Assembly: GCF_000718515.1 (NCBI RefSeq)
Contig: NZ_JNZS01000012.1
Location: 62,001 to 126,000, forward strand
DNA length: 64,000 nucleotides
Direction: 5' to 3'
From: Micromonospora parva
Lineage (GTDB): Bacteria; Actinomycetota; Actinomycetes; Mycobacteriales; Micromonosporaceae
A program made the position numbers and the translations under genes. Below, piece by piece: positions 9,381 to 17,935 of the stretch. Each line of letters begins with the position of its first letter. The first letter of the stretch is position 1. The notes under the pieces were generated by a model. The model saw nothing but the letters and a program-made list of their open reading frames with translations, had not been told where the DNA came from and ran no database searches.

Positions 9381-9422
9381 ACATCAGATGTCGGAGGTCG
9401 TAGACTCGGAAACACCCGATGT
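9381..9422. promoter_or_regulatory. Two further ACAT-N3-ATGT-type sites upstream of the FadR gene
   Basis: ACATCAGATGT (9381-9391) has perfect arms around CAG; ACACCCGATGT (9412-9422) has one mismatched arm base. Both lie in the 392-bp gene-free stretch 9221-9612, which otherwise shows only the GH95 promoter and the 17-bp palindrome. They are placed to control the regulator at 9613 or the divergent fucosidase operon. Confidence 0.5.
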
Positions 9423-9612
9423 TTGCGGAAGGCGGCTGGTCCTGTGGGTTGACCTGACCGGCCCCGGGGCGGGGGCCGGCGTCACGGCTTTCGACTGGCC
9501 GATCTGCCTGCTCGCCGGCAGCTGCGGGCGGGGGCACCGCCGCGCGCGTCCGCCAGCTCAGGGTGTAATCCTCCCGGTCACGGCAACGGCTCACCCCTAC
9601 CCGGAGGCAGCG

Positions 9613-10284
9613 ATGGCGCTCACCGACGAGGCGATCGGCAAGATCAAGAACATGATCACCTCGGGCGAACTCGGCCCCGGCGATCGACTGCCCAAGGAGG
9701 CGGACCTGGCCCGCCGGCTCGGCCTGTCCCGCAACTCCCTACGGGAAGCGGTGAAGGCGCTGTCCATCATCCGTGTCCTGGACGTCCGCCAGGGCGACGG
9801 CACCTATGTCACCAGCCTCGCCCCACAGTTGCTGCTCGACATGCTCGGCTTCGTCGTGGATTTCCACCGCGACGACACCGTGCTGGAGTTCCTGGAGGTC
9901 CGGCGGATCCTCGAGCCCGCCGCCACGGCGTTGGCAGCGCAACGGATGGGTGCCGAGGCGATCGCCAACCTTCAGGCCGTCCTCGACGACGTCGGCGACA
10001 CCAGCGACGTGGAGACGCTGGTCGCCAACGACCTGGAATTCCACCGCCAGATCGCCGTCGGCGCCGGAAACGCCGTGCTGTGCTCGCTGCTCGACGGGCT
10101 CTCCGGCTCCACCACCCGGGCCCGCATCTGGCGTGGTGTCACCCAGGAGGGCGCCGTCACCCGAACCCGTGAGCAGCACCAGGCGATCGTCGACGCGATC
10201 ACGGCCGGGCAGGCCGATCTGGCGCGCTCCTGGGCCACAGTGCACGTCGCCGGTGTCGAGGAGTGGCTCCGCCGGGCACTGTGA
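9613..10284 (+). CDS. FadR-subfamily GntR transcriptional regulator
   Basis: 223 residues from ATG at 9613, preceded by GGAGG; the frame is open further upstream but only this start has a ribosome site and begins at the winged helix. HTH residues about 5-65 show PGDRLPKEADLARRLGLSRN and SLREAVKAL. The FCD effector domain follows at about 85-215, with EVRRILEPAA and EFHRQIAVGA. It is divergent from the fucosidase operon and is the obvious candidate regulator of it. FadR-type FCD proteins usually bind sugar acids or other carboxylates and release DNA on binding. The ligand is unknown. Confidence 0.88.
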   Translation: MALTDEAIGKIKNMITSGELGPGDRLPKEADLARRLGLSRNSLREAVKALSIIRVLDVRQGDGTYVTSLAPQLLLDMLGFVVDFHRDDTVLEFLEVRRILEPAATALAAQRMGAEAIANLQAVLDDVGDTSDVETLVANDLEFHRQIAVGAGNAVLCSLLDGLSGSTTRARIWRGVTQEGAVTRTREQHQAIVDAITAGQADLARSWATVHVAGVEEWLRRAL

Positions 10285-10351
10285 CCGATCCCGCTCGGTG
10301 CCCCGGCGCTGCGGTGACGGTTCGTCGAACGTCTCAGGGCGGCGACGGTCT

Positions 10352-10370
10352 CCTGTGTACGAGACACAGG
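10352..10370. terminator. Hairpin between convergent regulator genes
   Basis: CCTGTGT-ACGAG-ACACAGG is a perfect 7-bp stem with a 5-nt loop, 67 bp past one stop and 48 bp from the other. It could act for both convergent FadR genes. There is no T tract. Confidence 0.5.
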
Positions 10371-10418
10371 GGACGGTGCGCCGCCGCTGGACCGCGGATG
10401 GACGGCGGGTGCCCGACG

Positions 10419-11150
10419 TCAGGCCCGCACGACGCGGGCGATGCTGGCCCGGATGGGCGCGTAGTGCTCGGCGATGGCAGCCTGCAGACGCGCCACGTCC
10501 CCGGCGGCGACCGCCTGCACGATCGCCCGGTGCCGCTGGGCGGTGATCAACCGGTCCTCCGGCTCGGTGCGCAGCGTCGGAGCGACGATGGCCTGCACCT
10601 GCCAGAACGCCTCGGTCAGCTGGAGGATCAGGTCGTTGCCGAGGGGTTCCAGCAGCTTCACGTGGAAGGCTCGGTCGACGTCGAGGAAGTCCATGCCCTG
10701 GGCGGCCAGGCTCTCCATCTCGTCGGCGAGCGCGGAGAGGGCGGCCTGGTGCTCGCTGTCGAGGACGGCGATGACCTGGGCCGCCAGCCCCTGTTCGAGG
10801 GTCTGCCGGACGTCGACGACCTGCCCCAGCACGTGATGGTCCTCCTCGCCGCTGAGCAGGCCGCGGAAGGTTAGGCCCTCCACGAGCGCGGCGAGGGACA
10901 TGCGGCCGACGAAGGTGCCGTGCCCGTGCCGCACCTCGACGATGTCGAGGGCGGAGAGAATCTTGACGGCCTCGCGGACGCTTGAGCGGCTCGCGCCCAC
11001 CGCCTCGCACAGCTCCGCCTCGGTGGGCAGGATGTCCCCCGGCTTGAGGCGGTTGCGCAGGATGTACTCCTTGATCTTGGCCCCCACCTCCTGCCGGCGG
11101 GGACCGGGGCGCTCCGCACCGCGTAGCGGGGATGCGTCAATGGTCGTCAT
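10419..11150 (-). CDS. FadR-subfamily GntR regulator, NanR-like by context
   Basis: 243 residues from ATG at 11150. The winged helix at about 20-85 reads KPGDILPTEAELCEAVGASR then SSVREAVKIL; the FCD domain covers about 100-235 with VVDVRQTLEQGLA and DVDRAFHVKLLEPL. It is divergent from the importer and sialic acid operon (GTG 11289), with palindromic DNA in the gap between them. Sialic acid loci in other bacteria are commonly controlled by GntR/FadR-type NanR repressors, so a role in sensing sialic acid or ManNAc-6-P is likely but inferred. It is a clear paralogue of the regulator at 9613, suggesting the two divide control of the glycosidase and uptake operons. Confidence 0.85.
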   Translation of the reverse strand: MTTIDASPLRGAERPGPRRQEVGAKIKEYILRNRLKPGDILPTEAELCEAVGASRSSVREAVKILSALDIVEVRHGHGTFVGRMSLAALVEGLTFRGLLSGEEDHHVLGQVVDVRQTLEQGLAAQVIAVLDSEHQAALSALADEMESLAAQGMDFLDVDRAFHVKLLEPLGNDLILQLTEAFWQVQAIVAPTLRTEPEDRLITAQRHRAIVQAVAAGDVARLQAAIAEHYAPIRASIARVVRA

Positions 11151-11196
11151 CTGCCACTTGCCCTTCGTTCACGGATCTGACACGCTCACCCTATCG

Positions 11197-11219
11197 GCAT
11201 CAGATGTCTGACGTCAGAC
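11197..11219. promoter_or_regulatory. Operator region of the uptake operon: GCAT-N3-ATGT overlapping GTCTGACGTCAGAC
   Basis: GCATCAGATGT (11197-11207) differs by one base from the site at 9381. It overlaps a perfect 14-bp palindrome, GTCTGACGTCAGAC (11206-11219). TTATCT at 11224-11229 is a possible -10. The cluster sits 70-92 bp before the GTG of the binding-protein gene and just upstream of the divergent regulator. Confidence 0.6.
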
Positions 11220-11288
11220 CCCATTATCTTCGAATCCCTCAGCGCGAGCAGCACCGCGAGCGCATGAAGAGCCTATGGAGGCAGCTAC

Positions 11289-12914
11289 GTGAGCACCACC
11301 ATTGAGCCAAAGGAGAGTCGGCGCTGCCCCCCGCGCCGGCTCCGTTCGTTGGCAGTCGCGTCCACCGCGGCAACCCTCGCTCTCGGACTCGTCGCCTGCA
11401 GCGGCGGCCCGGCCTCGACCAACGCCGTCGAGGGAAGCGGGGGGAAGAAGTCCATCGAGACCACCCTCGCGTTCACCCTCTCTAGCGGGTTCGACCCGGG
11501 GAACGCCTCGTCGGCGGTGGCGACGGCGGTCAACCAGCACATCTTCGAGGGCCTGATCGATCTTGACCCGGTTACCCGGGAACCTTACCGCGCGCTCGCC
11601 AAGGAAGACCCGGTGGCCAGCGCCGACGGGCTCACCTACACGGTGGCGGTGCGCGACGGCGCCAAGTTCTCCGACGGCACCCCCGTCACCGCCGAGGACG
11701 TCGCCTGGTCCTTCACCCGCGTGCTGAAGCCGGCCGACCCCAAGGCCCCGCCGCTGATGCAGGGGTTCGTGTCGTTCATCGACTCGGTGACCGCCAAGGA
11801 CGCGACGACGGCCGAGTTCAAGCTCAAGTACCCGTTCGCCCTGTTCGCCGAGCGGATCGCCGTCATCAAGGTGCTGCCGAAGGCGAAGACCGCCGACCCG
11901 GCCGCGTCGAAGGCGTTCGACACGGCGCCGATCGGCTCCGGCCCGTTCAAGCTGGACAGCGCGTCCAAGGAATCGGGCGTCAAGCTCAGCACGAACCCGA
12001 ACTACAACGGCCCGCGTCCGGCCAAGGTCGAGACGATGACCTGGAACACCACCTCCGAGGCCTCCGCCCGGGTGTCGGACCTGCAGGGCGGTCGTGTCCA
12101 GGCCATCGAGTCGGTGCCGTACCTGAACGTCGACTCGCTCAAGGACAAGTACACCGTCGATGTGAAGCAGGCCTTCAACCAGGTCTTCCTCATGTTCAAC
12201 TCGTCGGCGGCGCCGTTCAGCGACAAGCGTGTGCGCCAGGCGCTGCACTACGCGATCAACAAGGACGAGGTCATCAAGACCGCCCTCAACGGCTACGGCA
12301 CCCCGGCCACGAGCTACCTGGACGAGGGCAACAAGGACTACCAGAAGGCCGCCACCGTCTACGACTACAACCTGGAGAAGGCCAAGAGCCTGCTTCAGGA
12401 GGCCGGTGTCACGAACCTGTCGTTCCAGCTCGACACCACCGACAACTCGGTAGTGAAGGACGTCGCGCCGCTGGTCATCGAGCAGTGGAAGAAGATCGGC
12501 GTCACCGCCAGCCTGAACACGGTGCCGTCCTCGGCCATCTACGGTGACATCGTTCCGAAGGACACCTTCCGGGTGCTGATGGCCACCGGTGACCCCAGCG
12601 TCTTCGGCGTCGACACCGACCTGCTGATGCGCTGGTTCTACTACGGCGAGACCTGGCCGGGGCAGCGTTACCGGTGGAGCGCCGCGGACCGCAAGGCCAT
12701 GGCCGAGCTGCTCGACAAGGCGGCGCAGACCTCCGACGAGGCGGCCCGCAAGGCGCTGTGGAAGCAGGCCCTGGACAAGGTGGCCGACGAGGCCCCGCTG
12801 TACCCGATCCTGCACACCAAGGTCGTCACCGCGTACGACCCGGCGAAGCTCTCCGACTTCTCGGGCGCGGCGACCACCGGTCTGTACTTCCTGGGCTCCA
12901 GCCGAAAGGGCTGA
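11289..12914 (+). CDS. Solute-binding lipoprotein of a peptide-type ABC importer (SBP_bac_5), probably for sialic acid
   Basis: 541 residues from GTG at 11289 with GGAGG 7 nt upstream. The N-terminus has an Arg-rich region, a hydrophobic core and the lipobox LVAC-SGG, so it is anchored outside the membrane. The mature part is family 5 (DppA/OppA type), with DGLTYTVAVRDGAKFSDGTP and VRQALHYAINKDEV. It heads an operon with both permeases, both ATPases and sialic acid catabolic genes. Family-5 importers for sialic acid are known (Sat in Haemophilus ducreyi and a similar system in Corynebacterium glutamicum), so sialic acid is the best guess for the ligand. Short peptides remain possible. Confidence 0.88.
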   Translation: MSTTIEPKESRRCPPRRLRSLAVASTAATLALGLVACSGGPASTNAVEGSGGKKSIETTLAFTLSSGFDPGNASSAVATAVNQHIFEGLIDLDPVTREPYRALAKEDPVASADGLTYTVAVRDGAKFSDGTPVTAEDVAWSFTRVLKPADPKAPPLMQGFVSFIDSVTAKDATTAEFKLKYPFALFAERIAVIKVLPKAKTADPAASKAFDTAPIGSGPFKLDSASKESGVKLSTNPNYNGPRPAKVETMTWNTTSEASARVSDLQGGRVQAIESVPYLNVDSLKDKYTVDVKQAFNQVFLMFNSSAAPFSDKRVRQALHYAINKDEVIKTALNGYGTPATSYLDEGNKDYQKAATVYDYNLEKAKSLLQEAGVTNLSFQLDTTDNSVVKDVAPLVIEQWKKIGVTASLNTVPSSAIYGDIVPKDTFRVLMATGDPSVFGVDTDLLMRWFYYGETWPGQRYRWSAADRKAMAELLDKAAQTSDEAARKALWKQALDKVADEAPLYPILHTKVVTAYDPAKLSDFSGAATTGLYFLGSSRKG

Positions 12915-12950
12915 GCTCCGCCTCGGGGGCCCGGACCCCGACCCCTCCGC

Positions 12951-12987
12951 GTCCCGCCCAGCCCCTGTCCCTCGGGCTGGGCGGGAC
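12951..12987 (+). terminator. Strong stem-loop between binding-protein and permease genes
   Basis: GTCCCGCCCAGCCC and GGGCTGGGCGGGAC form a perfect 14-bp stem around a 9-nt loop. It lies 36 bp after the binding-protein stop and 32 bp before the permease start. No T tract follows, so it is better read as an intra-operon processing or attenuation hairpin that raises binding protein over the membrane parts. Confidence 0.7.
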
Positions 12988-13019
12988 GTCCCGGCGGCCC
13001 TCGACGAGAGAAAGACACC

Positions 13020-13976
13020 ATGCTGAGCGTTCTGAGCCTGGTCACGCGACGACTCCTGACCCTGATACCGCTGGTGCTGGGCATCACGATCTTCGTATTC
13101 GTGATCATGCAGTTCTCCCCGATCGATCCCGCGCTGTCCGTCCTCGGTGACCAGGCGACCCCCGCGCAGGTGGCCGCGTTCAAGGCCGCCAACGGGCTCG
13201 ACGACCCGCTGCCCCTGCGCTACCTGCACTTCCTGGGCGACCTGCTCCGGGGCGATCTCGGCGTGACCTTCCCGCCGTCCGTCCCGGTCGCCGACAAGAT
13301 CGCCCTCGCGCTGCCCCTGACGATCCAGCTGACGGCCCTCGGAATCGTCGGTGCGCTGGTCATCGCGTTGGCCCTCGGCATCCCCGCCGCGCTGTACCGC
13401 GACCGCTGGCCCGACCAGGTCATCCGGTTCGTCTCGATGGCCGGCATCGCCATGCCGTCGTTCTGGCTCGCCCTCCTGCTCATCCAGGAGCTGTCGGTCC
13501 GCCGCCCCGTCTTCCCGACCGGCGGGTACGTCAACCCCGGCGACTCGCTCTCCCTCTGGTTGCAGTCCCTCGCCATGCCCGCGCTGGCGCTCGCCGTGCC
13601 GGTCGGCTGCTCACTGGCCAGAATCGTGCGCACGTCCATGGTCGAGGAACTCGACAAGGACTACGTGCGTACCGCCATCGGCGCCGGGCTGCCGCCCCGC
13701 GTGGTGATCGGACGCAACGTGCTGCGCAACGCGCTCGTCAATCCGCTCACCGTGCTGGGCCTGCGGATCGGCTACCTGCTGGGCGGCACCGTCGTGATCG
13801 AGGCGATCTTCTCGTTGCCCGGCATGGGCACCCAGATCATGAGCGCGGTGCAGCAGAACGACACAGCCCTCGCGCAGGGCACCGTGCTGACCATCGCCAT
13901 CTGCTTCGTCCTCGTGAACCTGGTGGTCGACATCCTCTACCTCTTCGCCAACCCTCGACTGCGCGGAGCCCACTGA
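13020..13976 (+). CDS. ABC importer permease, DppB type
   Basis: 318 residues from ATG at 13020 (GAGAGAAAG upstream). The first helix begins LLTLIPLVLGITIFVFVIMQ, typical of DppB/OppB. About six membrane helices are visible, with the ATPase-contact loop around ELDKDYVRTAIGAGLPPRVV. The stop overlaps the next start by one base (TGATG), so translation is coupled. It forms one half of the membrane channel with the permease domain of the next protein. Confidence 0.92.
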   Translation: MLSVLSLVTRRLLTLIPLVLGITIFVFVIMQFSPIDPALSVLGDQATPAQVAAFKAANGLDDPLPLRYLHFLGDLLRGDLGVTFPPSVPVADKIALALPLTIQLTALGIVGALVIALALGIPAALYRDRWPDQVIRFVSMAGIAMPSFWLALLLIQELSVRRPVFPTGGYVNPGDSLSLWLQSLAMPALALAVPVGCSLARIVRTSMVEELDKDYVRTAIGAGLPPRVVIGRNVLRNALVNPLTVLGLRIGYLLGGTVVIEAIFSLPGMGTQIMSAVQQNDTALAQGTVLTIAICFVLVNLVVDILYLFANPRLRGAH

Positions 13977-15934
13977 TGCGTCGCACACTCACCGCCCGGC
14001 TGTCGACCCCCGGCATCGCCTTCAAACGGCTCAGCGTCACGGCCCGGATCGCACTGAGCTTCGTCCTGCTCATCGTCGTCGTGGGCATCTTCGCGCCGCT
14101 GATCCTGCGGCACGACCCCGCGCAGGCCGGGCTCGGTCCCGCGCTCACCGGGCCGAACGGTGACTACTGGTTCGGCCTGGACAAGCTCGGACGCGACGTG
14201 TTCTCGCGGCTGGTCGCCGGCACCCGACGGTCGTTGATCGTGGGCTTCGGCAGCGCCGGTATCGCCCTGGTGGTCGGCGCCATCCTGGGCGCGCTGGCCG
14301 GAACCAGCCGGCCCGCCGTCGACGAGGTGGTGATGCGCTGCCTCGACGTCGTCATGGCCTTCCCCGCCATCGTGCTCTCCGCCCTGCTGATCATCTCGTT
14401 CGGCAAGAACAGCCTCGTGGTCCTCGTGGTCGCGATCGGCTTCGTCTTCGTGCCGTCGATCGCGCGGATCGTGCGCGCCAACGTGCTCTCGCAGTACCGC
14501 GAGGACTACGTCGCGGCCGAACGGATCATCGGCGCGCGGCGACCGCACATCCTCTGGCGGCACATCCTGCGCAACTGCGCCGCCCCGATCCTCGTCTTCG
14601 TCACCGTCATGGTCGCCGACGCCATCGTGTTCGAGGCGTCGCTCTCCTTCATCGGTGGCGGGCTGGCACCCCAGGAGGCGGCGTCCTCGTGGGGCTCGGT
14701 GATCGCCTTCGGCAAGGAGATGGTCCAGATCGGTGGCTGGTGGGCCACGTTCTTCCCCGGCCTGCTGATCCTGCTCACCGTGCTCGCCCTGAACGTGCTC
14801 TCCGAGGGGATGTCCGACGCCTGGGCCGCCCCGGCGGCGCGGCGCGCCACCACCACGAAGAAGGGCGACGCGCAGGAGGAGGCGCAGCCCGGCTCCGGTG
14901 AGGTGGTGCAACTGCCCGGCCTGGCCGAGGCGGCGCAGCGGCTGCGCGAGCGGGCCCGCCCGCTCCCGCAGGGCGAGCCCGTCCTGGAGGTCCGCAACCT
15001 GTCGATCGGGTTCGAGGGGCGCCACCGCGGCGTCGACATCGTCGACGACCTGACCTTCGACGTGCGCCCCGGCGAGGTCCTCGGCCTGGTGGGGGAGTCC
15101 GGCTCCGGCAAGTCGCTGACCTCCCTCGCCGTGATGGGCCTGCTGCCGCAGGGCGCCCGGGTACGCGGCGAGGTCCGCTTCGCGGGCACCGACCTGCTGA
15201 CGGTGAGCACCAAACGACGCCGTGCCCTGATGGGGCGCGAGATCGCGATGGTCTACCAGGACGCCCTCTCGGCGTTGAACCCGTCACTGCGCATCGGCCC
15301 CCAGCTCGCGCAGATGATCAGCCGTGGCGGCACCCGGTCGGCCCAGGAGCTGATGGAACTGGTCGGTCTGGACGCGCAGCGCACCCTGTCCGCGTACCCG
15401 CACGAACTCTCCGGTGGGCAGCGGCAGCGTGTCGTGATCGCGATGGCGCTGTCCCGGGACCCGCGGCTCATCATCGCCGACGAGCCGACCACCGCGCTCG
15501 ACGTCACGGTCCAGGCGCAGGTCATGGAGCTGCTGCTGCGGCTGCGCGGCCAGCTCGGCTTCGCGCTGATCCTGGTCAGCCACGACCTCGCGCTGGTCAG
15601 CGACGTCGCGGACCGGGTCGTGGTGATGTACGGCGGGCAGATCGTCGAGAGCGGCGTCACCGCCGACGTGGTCGGCGCGCCGGCGCACCACTACGCGCGT
15701 GGACTTCTCGGTTCCGTGCTGTCCCTGGAGGCCGGCGCGGACCGGCTCACCCAGATCCGCGGTGTGGTGCCGTCGCCAGCCGACTTCCCGGCGGGGTGCC
15801 GGTTCGCCGACCGCTGCCCGATGGCCAGCGAGGTCTGCCGGGAACAGACGCCCCGGCTGGAGGGCGACGCCGCCCACCGGTACGCCTGCCACCACCCCGC
15901 CGTCACCGTCAGGGAAGAGGAGCTGACCCGATGA
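13976..15934 (+). CDS. Fused DppC-type permease and DppD-type ATPase
   Basis: 652 residues from ATG at 13976. Residues about 1-290 are a DppC-type permease (FGLDKLGRDVFSRLVAGTRR; contact loop QYREDYVAAERIIGARRPHI). A charged linker of about 40 residues leads to an ATPase from about 335: Walker A GESGSGKS near 375, signature LSGGQRQR, Walker B LIIADEPTTALD, and a C-terminal oligopeptide-type region with RFADRCPMASEVC. The frame is continuous with no sign of an error. Such fusions occur in actinobacterial peptide-type importers and in some sialic acid importers. The stop overlaps the next ATG by four bases. Confidence 0.92.
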   Translation: MRRTLTARLSTPGIAFKRLSVTARIALSFVLLIVVVGIFAPLILRHDPAQAGLGPALTGPNGDYWFGLDKLGRDVFSRLVAGTRRSLIVGFGSAGIALVVGAILGALAGTSRPAVDEVVMRCLDVVMAFPAIVLSALLIISFGKNSLVVLVVAIGFVFVPSIARIVRANVLSQYREDYVAAERIIGARRPHILWRHILRNCAAPILVFVTVMVADAIVFEASLSFIGGGLAPQEAASSWGSVIAFGKEMVQIGGWWATFFPGLLILLTVLALNVLSEGMSDAWAAPAARRATTTKKGDAQEEAQPGSGEVVQLPGLAEAAQRLRERARPLPQGEPVLEVRNLSIGFEGRHRGVDIVDDLTFDVRPGEVLGLVGESGSGKSLTSLAVMGLLPQGARVRGEVRFAGTDLLTVSTKRRRALMGREIAMVYQDALSALNPSLRIGPQLAQMISRGGTRSAQELMELVGLDAQRTLSAYPHELSGGQRQRVVIAMALSRDPRLIIADEPTTALDVTVQAQVMELLLRLRGQLGFALILVSHDLALVSDVADRVVVMYGGQIVESGVTADVVGAPAHHYARGLLGSVLSLEAGADRLTQIRGVVPSPADFPAGCRFADRCPMASEVCREQTPRLEGDAAHRYACHHPAVTVREEELTR

Positions 15935-16998
15935 GCGCGTCCCACCAGTCGATCGTCGAACTGCGTGACGTGCACGTGGTCCACCGCACCCGAGGGGGTG
16001 GCCTGTTCGGCCGCGAGCGGGTGTACGCCCTCACCGGCGCGGACCTGAGCGTGCGTGCCGGCGAGACGATCGGCGTCGTCGGCGAGTCCGGCTGCGGCAA
16101 GTCCACGATGGCCAAGGTTCTGGTGGGCCTGCAACGGCCGACGAGCGGCACTGTCGCCTTCGCCGGCAAGGACGTGTGGTCGATGAGCGCGGCGGAACGC
16201 CGACTGCACATCGGCGCCGGCGTCGGCATGATCTTCCAGGATCCGGCCACGTCGCTGAACCGGCGGATGCCGGTCCGCGACATCCTGCGCGACCCGCTCG
16301 ACGTGCACCGTCGCGGCACCCGCACCACCCGCGAGGAGCGGGTCAGGGAACTGATGGCGCTGGTGGGGCTGCCCCGGTCGGTCGCCGACGTGCTGCCCAG
16401 CCAGCTCTCCGGTGGCCAACGCCAGCGGGTGTCCATCGCGCGTGCCCTGGCCCTGGAGCCGGGGCTGGTCATCGCCGACGAGCCGACCAGCGCCCTCGAC
16501 GTGTCGGTCCGGGCGCAGATCCTCAACCTGCTCCTGGACCTCAAGGAGCGGCTGAACCTGGCCATGGTCTTCGTCTCGCACGACATCCAGACGGTCAAGC
16601 GGATCAGTGACCGGGTGGTCACCATGTACCTCGGCCGGATCGTGGAGCAGACACCCGCCGCCGGGCTCCCCGAGGTCGCCCAGCACCCGTACACCCGGGC
16701 GCTCTTCTCCGCCACGCCGGGGCTGCTCTCGCCGCTCGACCCGATCCCGCTCGTCGGCCCCGTCCCGCTCGCGACCCGCCCGCCCACCGGCTGCCCGTTC
16801 CGCACCCGCTGTTGGAAGGCCACTGACGGCTGCGCCATCGAGATGCCACCACCCACGACGGGCGACGGTGGCGCCGGTTACCACGAGTTCCGGTGCTACC
16901 ACCCCGTTCCCGCGGGATCCAGCAACGCCGAACTGGTCGAGCTCGCCCGAGCGTCGACCGGTCGCACCACCCCCCTACATGTCGAGGAGTCAGCGTGA
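15931..16998 (+). CDS. ABC importer ATPase, DppF type
   Basis: 355 residues from ATG at 15931, which overlaps the previous stop (ATGA) and lies behind GAAGAGGAG. Walker A is VVGESGCGKST, the signature LSGGQRQR, Walker B LVIADEPTSALD, with the oligopeptide-type C-terminus (GCPFRTRCWKATDGC). It would pair with the ATPase domain of the fused protein as a heterodimer. Its stop overlaps the aldolase start, tying transport to catabolism. Confidence 0.92.
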   Translation: MSASHQSIVELRDVHVVHRTRGGGLFGRERVYALTGADLSVRAGETIGVVGESGCGKSTMAKVLVGLQRPTSGTVAFAGKDVWSMSAAERRLHIGAGVGMIFQDPATSLNRRMPVRDILRDPLDVHRRGTRTTREERVRELMALVGLPRSVADVLPSQLSGGQRQRVSIARALALEPGLVIADEPTSALDVSVRAQILNLLLDLKERLNLAMVFVSHDIQTVKRISDRVVTMYLGRIVEQTPAAGLPEVAQHPYTRALFSATPGLLSPLDPIPLVGPVPLATRPPTGCPFRTRCWKATDGCAIEMPPPTTGDGGAGYHEFRCYHPVPAGSSNAELVELARASTGRTTPLHVEESA

Positions 16999-17933
16999 CC
17001 ACCCCTGCCCCGCGGTTCGCCGGAGTCGTGCCGCCGGTCGTCACCCCCCTGACCGAGGATGGCGCTGTCGACGTCGCCTCGCTTGAGCGACTCGTCGAGC
17101 GGATGCTCGCCGCCGGCGTCGACGGCATCTTCGCCCTCGGCAGCTCCGGCGAGACGGTGTTCCTCACCGACAGTCAGCGGGACCAGGCTCTGGAAACCGT
17201 GGTGAAGACCGTCGGCGGGACCGTACCCGTCATCGCCGGGTGCATCGAGCCGACCACCCGCCGGGTGCTCGACCGGGCCGACGCGTCGACGCGGCTGGGT
17301 GTCGACGGGCTGGTGGCCACCGCCCCCTTCTACGCCATCGTCGGCCCGCACGAGGTCGAGCGGCACTTCCGGTCGCTCGCCGCGTCGGTCGAGCTGCCGC
17401 TGCTGGCGTACGACATTCCGGTCTGCGTGCACACCAAGCTGTCGCCGGGTCTGCTGAGCCGGCTCGCCGTGGAGGGCGTCCTCGCGGGCGTCAAGGATTC
17501 CAGCGGCGACGACGTCTCCTTCCGCCAGCTGGTGCTGTCCATCGCGGAACACGCGCCGGACGCCGGCTTCAGCCTGTTGACCGGCCACGAGGTGGTGGTC
17601 GACGCGATGATGCTCGCCGGTGCCTCCGGTTCCGTCCCCGGCCTGGGCAACGTGGACCCGGAGGGTTACGTGCGACTGCACCGGGCCTGCGTGGCCGCCG
17701 ACTGGGACACCGCCCGCGCGGAGCAGGACCGACTGACCCGGTTGTTCCGGATCGTCGACGCTGCCGACCCGGCGACGGCGGCGGGGGCGACCCGGGGCGT
17801 GGGCGCGTTCAAGACCGCCCTGGCCCTGCTCGGCGTCATCGACAGCAACGCCGTGTCGCTTCCGCTGCGACCGCTCGACGCGGACGAGACGGCGCGGGTG
17901 CGGGGCCACCTGGAACTGGCGGGACTGCTCTAA
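16995..17933 (+). CDS. nanA: N-acetylneuraminate lyase-like aldolase (DapA/NanA family)
   Basis: 312 residues from GTG at 16995, overlapping the ATPase stop (GTGA) behind GGAG. It is a family (beta/alpha)8 class I aldolase: GIFALGSSGETVFLT holds the carboxylate-binding GSSGE, AYDIP includes the conserved Tyr, and GVKDSSGDD holds the Schiff-base Lys. The family includes dihydrodipicolinate synthase, but co-transcription with a ROK kinase and NanE argues for splitting sialic acid into ManNAc and pyruvate. Length is normal for the family. The symbol rests on context. Confidence 0.8.
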   Translation: MTTPAPRFAGVVPPVVTPLTEDGAVDVASLERLVERMLAAGVDGIFALGSSGETVFLTDSQRDQALETVVKTVGGTVPVIAGCIEPTTRRVLDRADASTRLGVDGLVATAPFYAIVGPHEVERHFRSLAASVELPLLAYDIPVCVHTKLSPGLLSRLAVEGVLAGVKDSSGDDVSFRQLVLSIAEHAPDAGFSLLTGHEVVVDAMMLAGASGSVPGLGNVDPEGYVRLHRACVAADWDTARAEQDRLTRLFRIVDAADPATAAGATRGVGAFKTALALLGVIDSNAVSLPLRPLDADETARVRGHLELAGLL

Positions 17934-17935
17934 CC

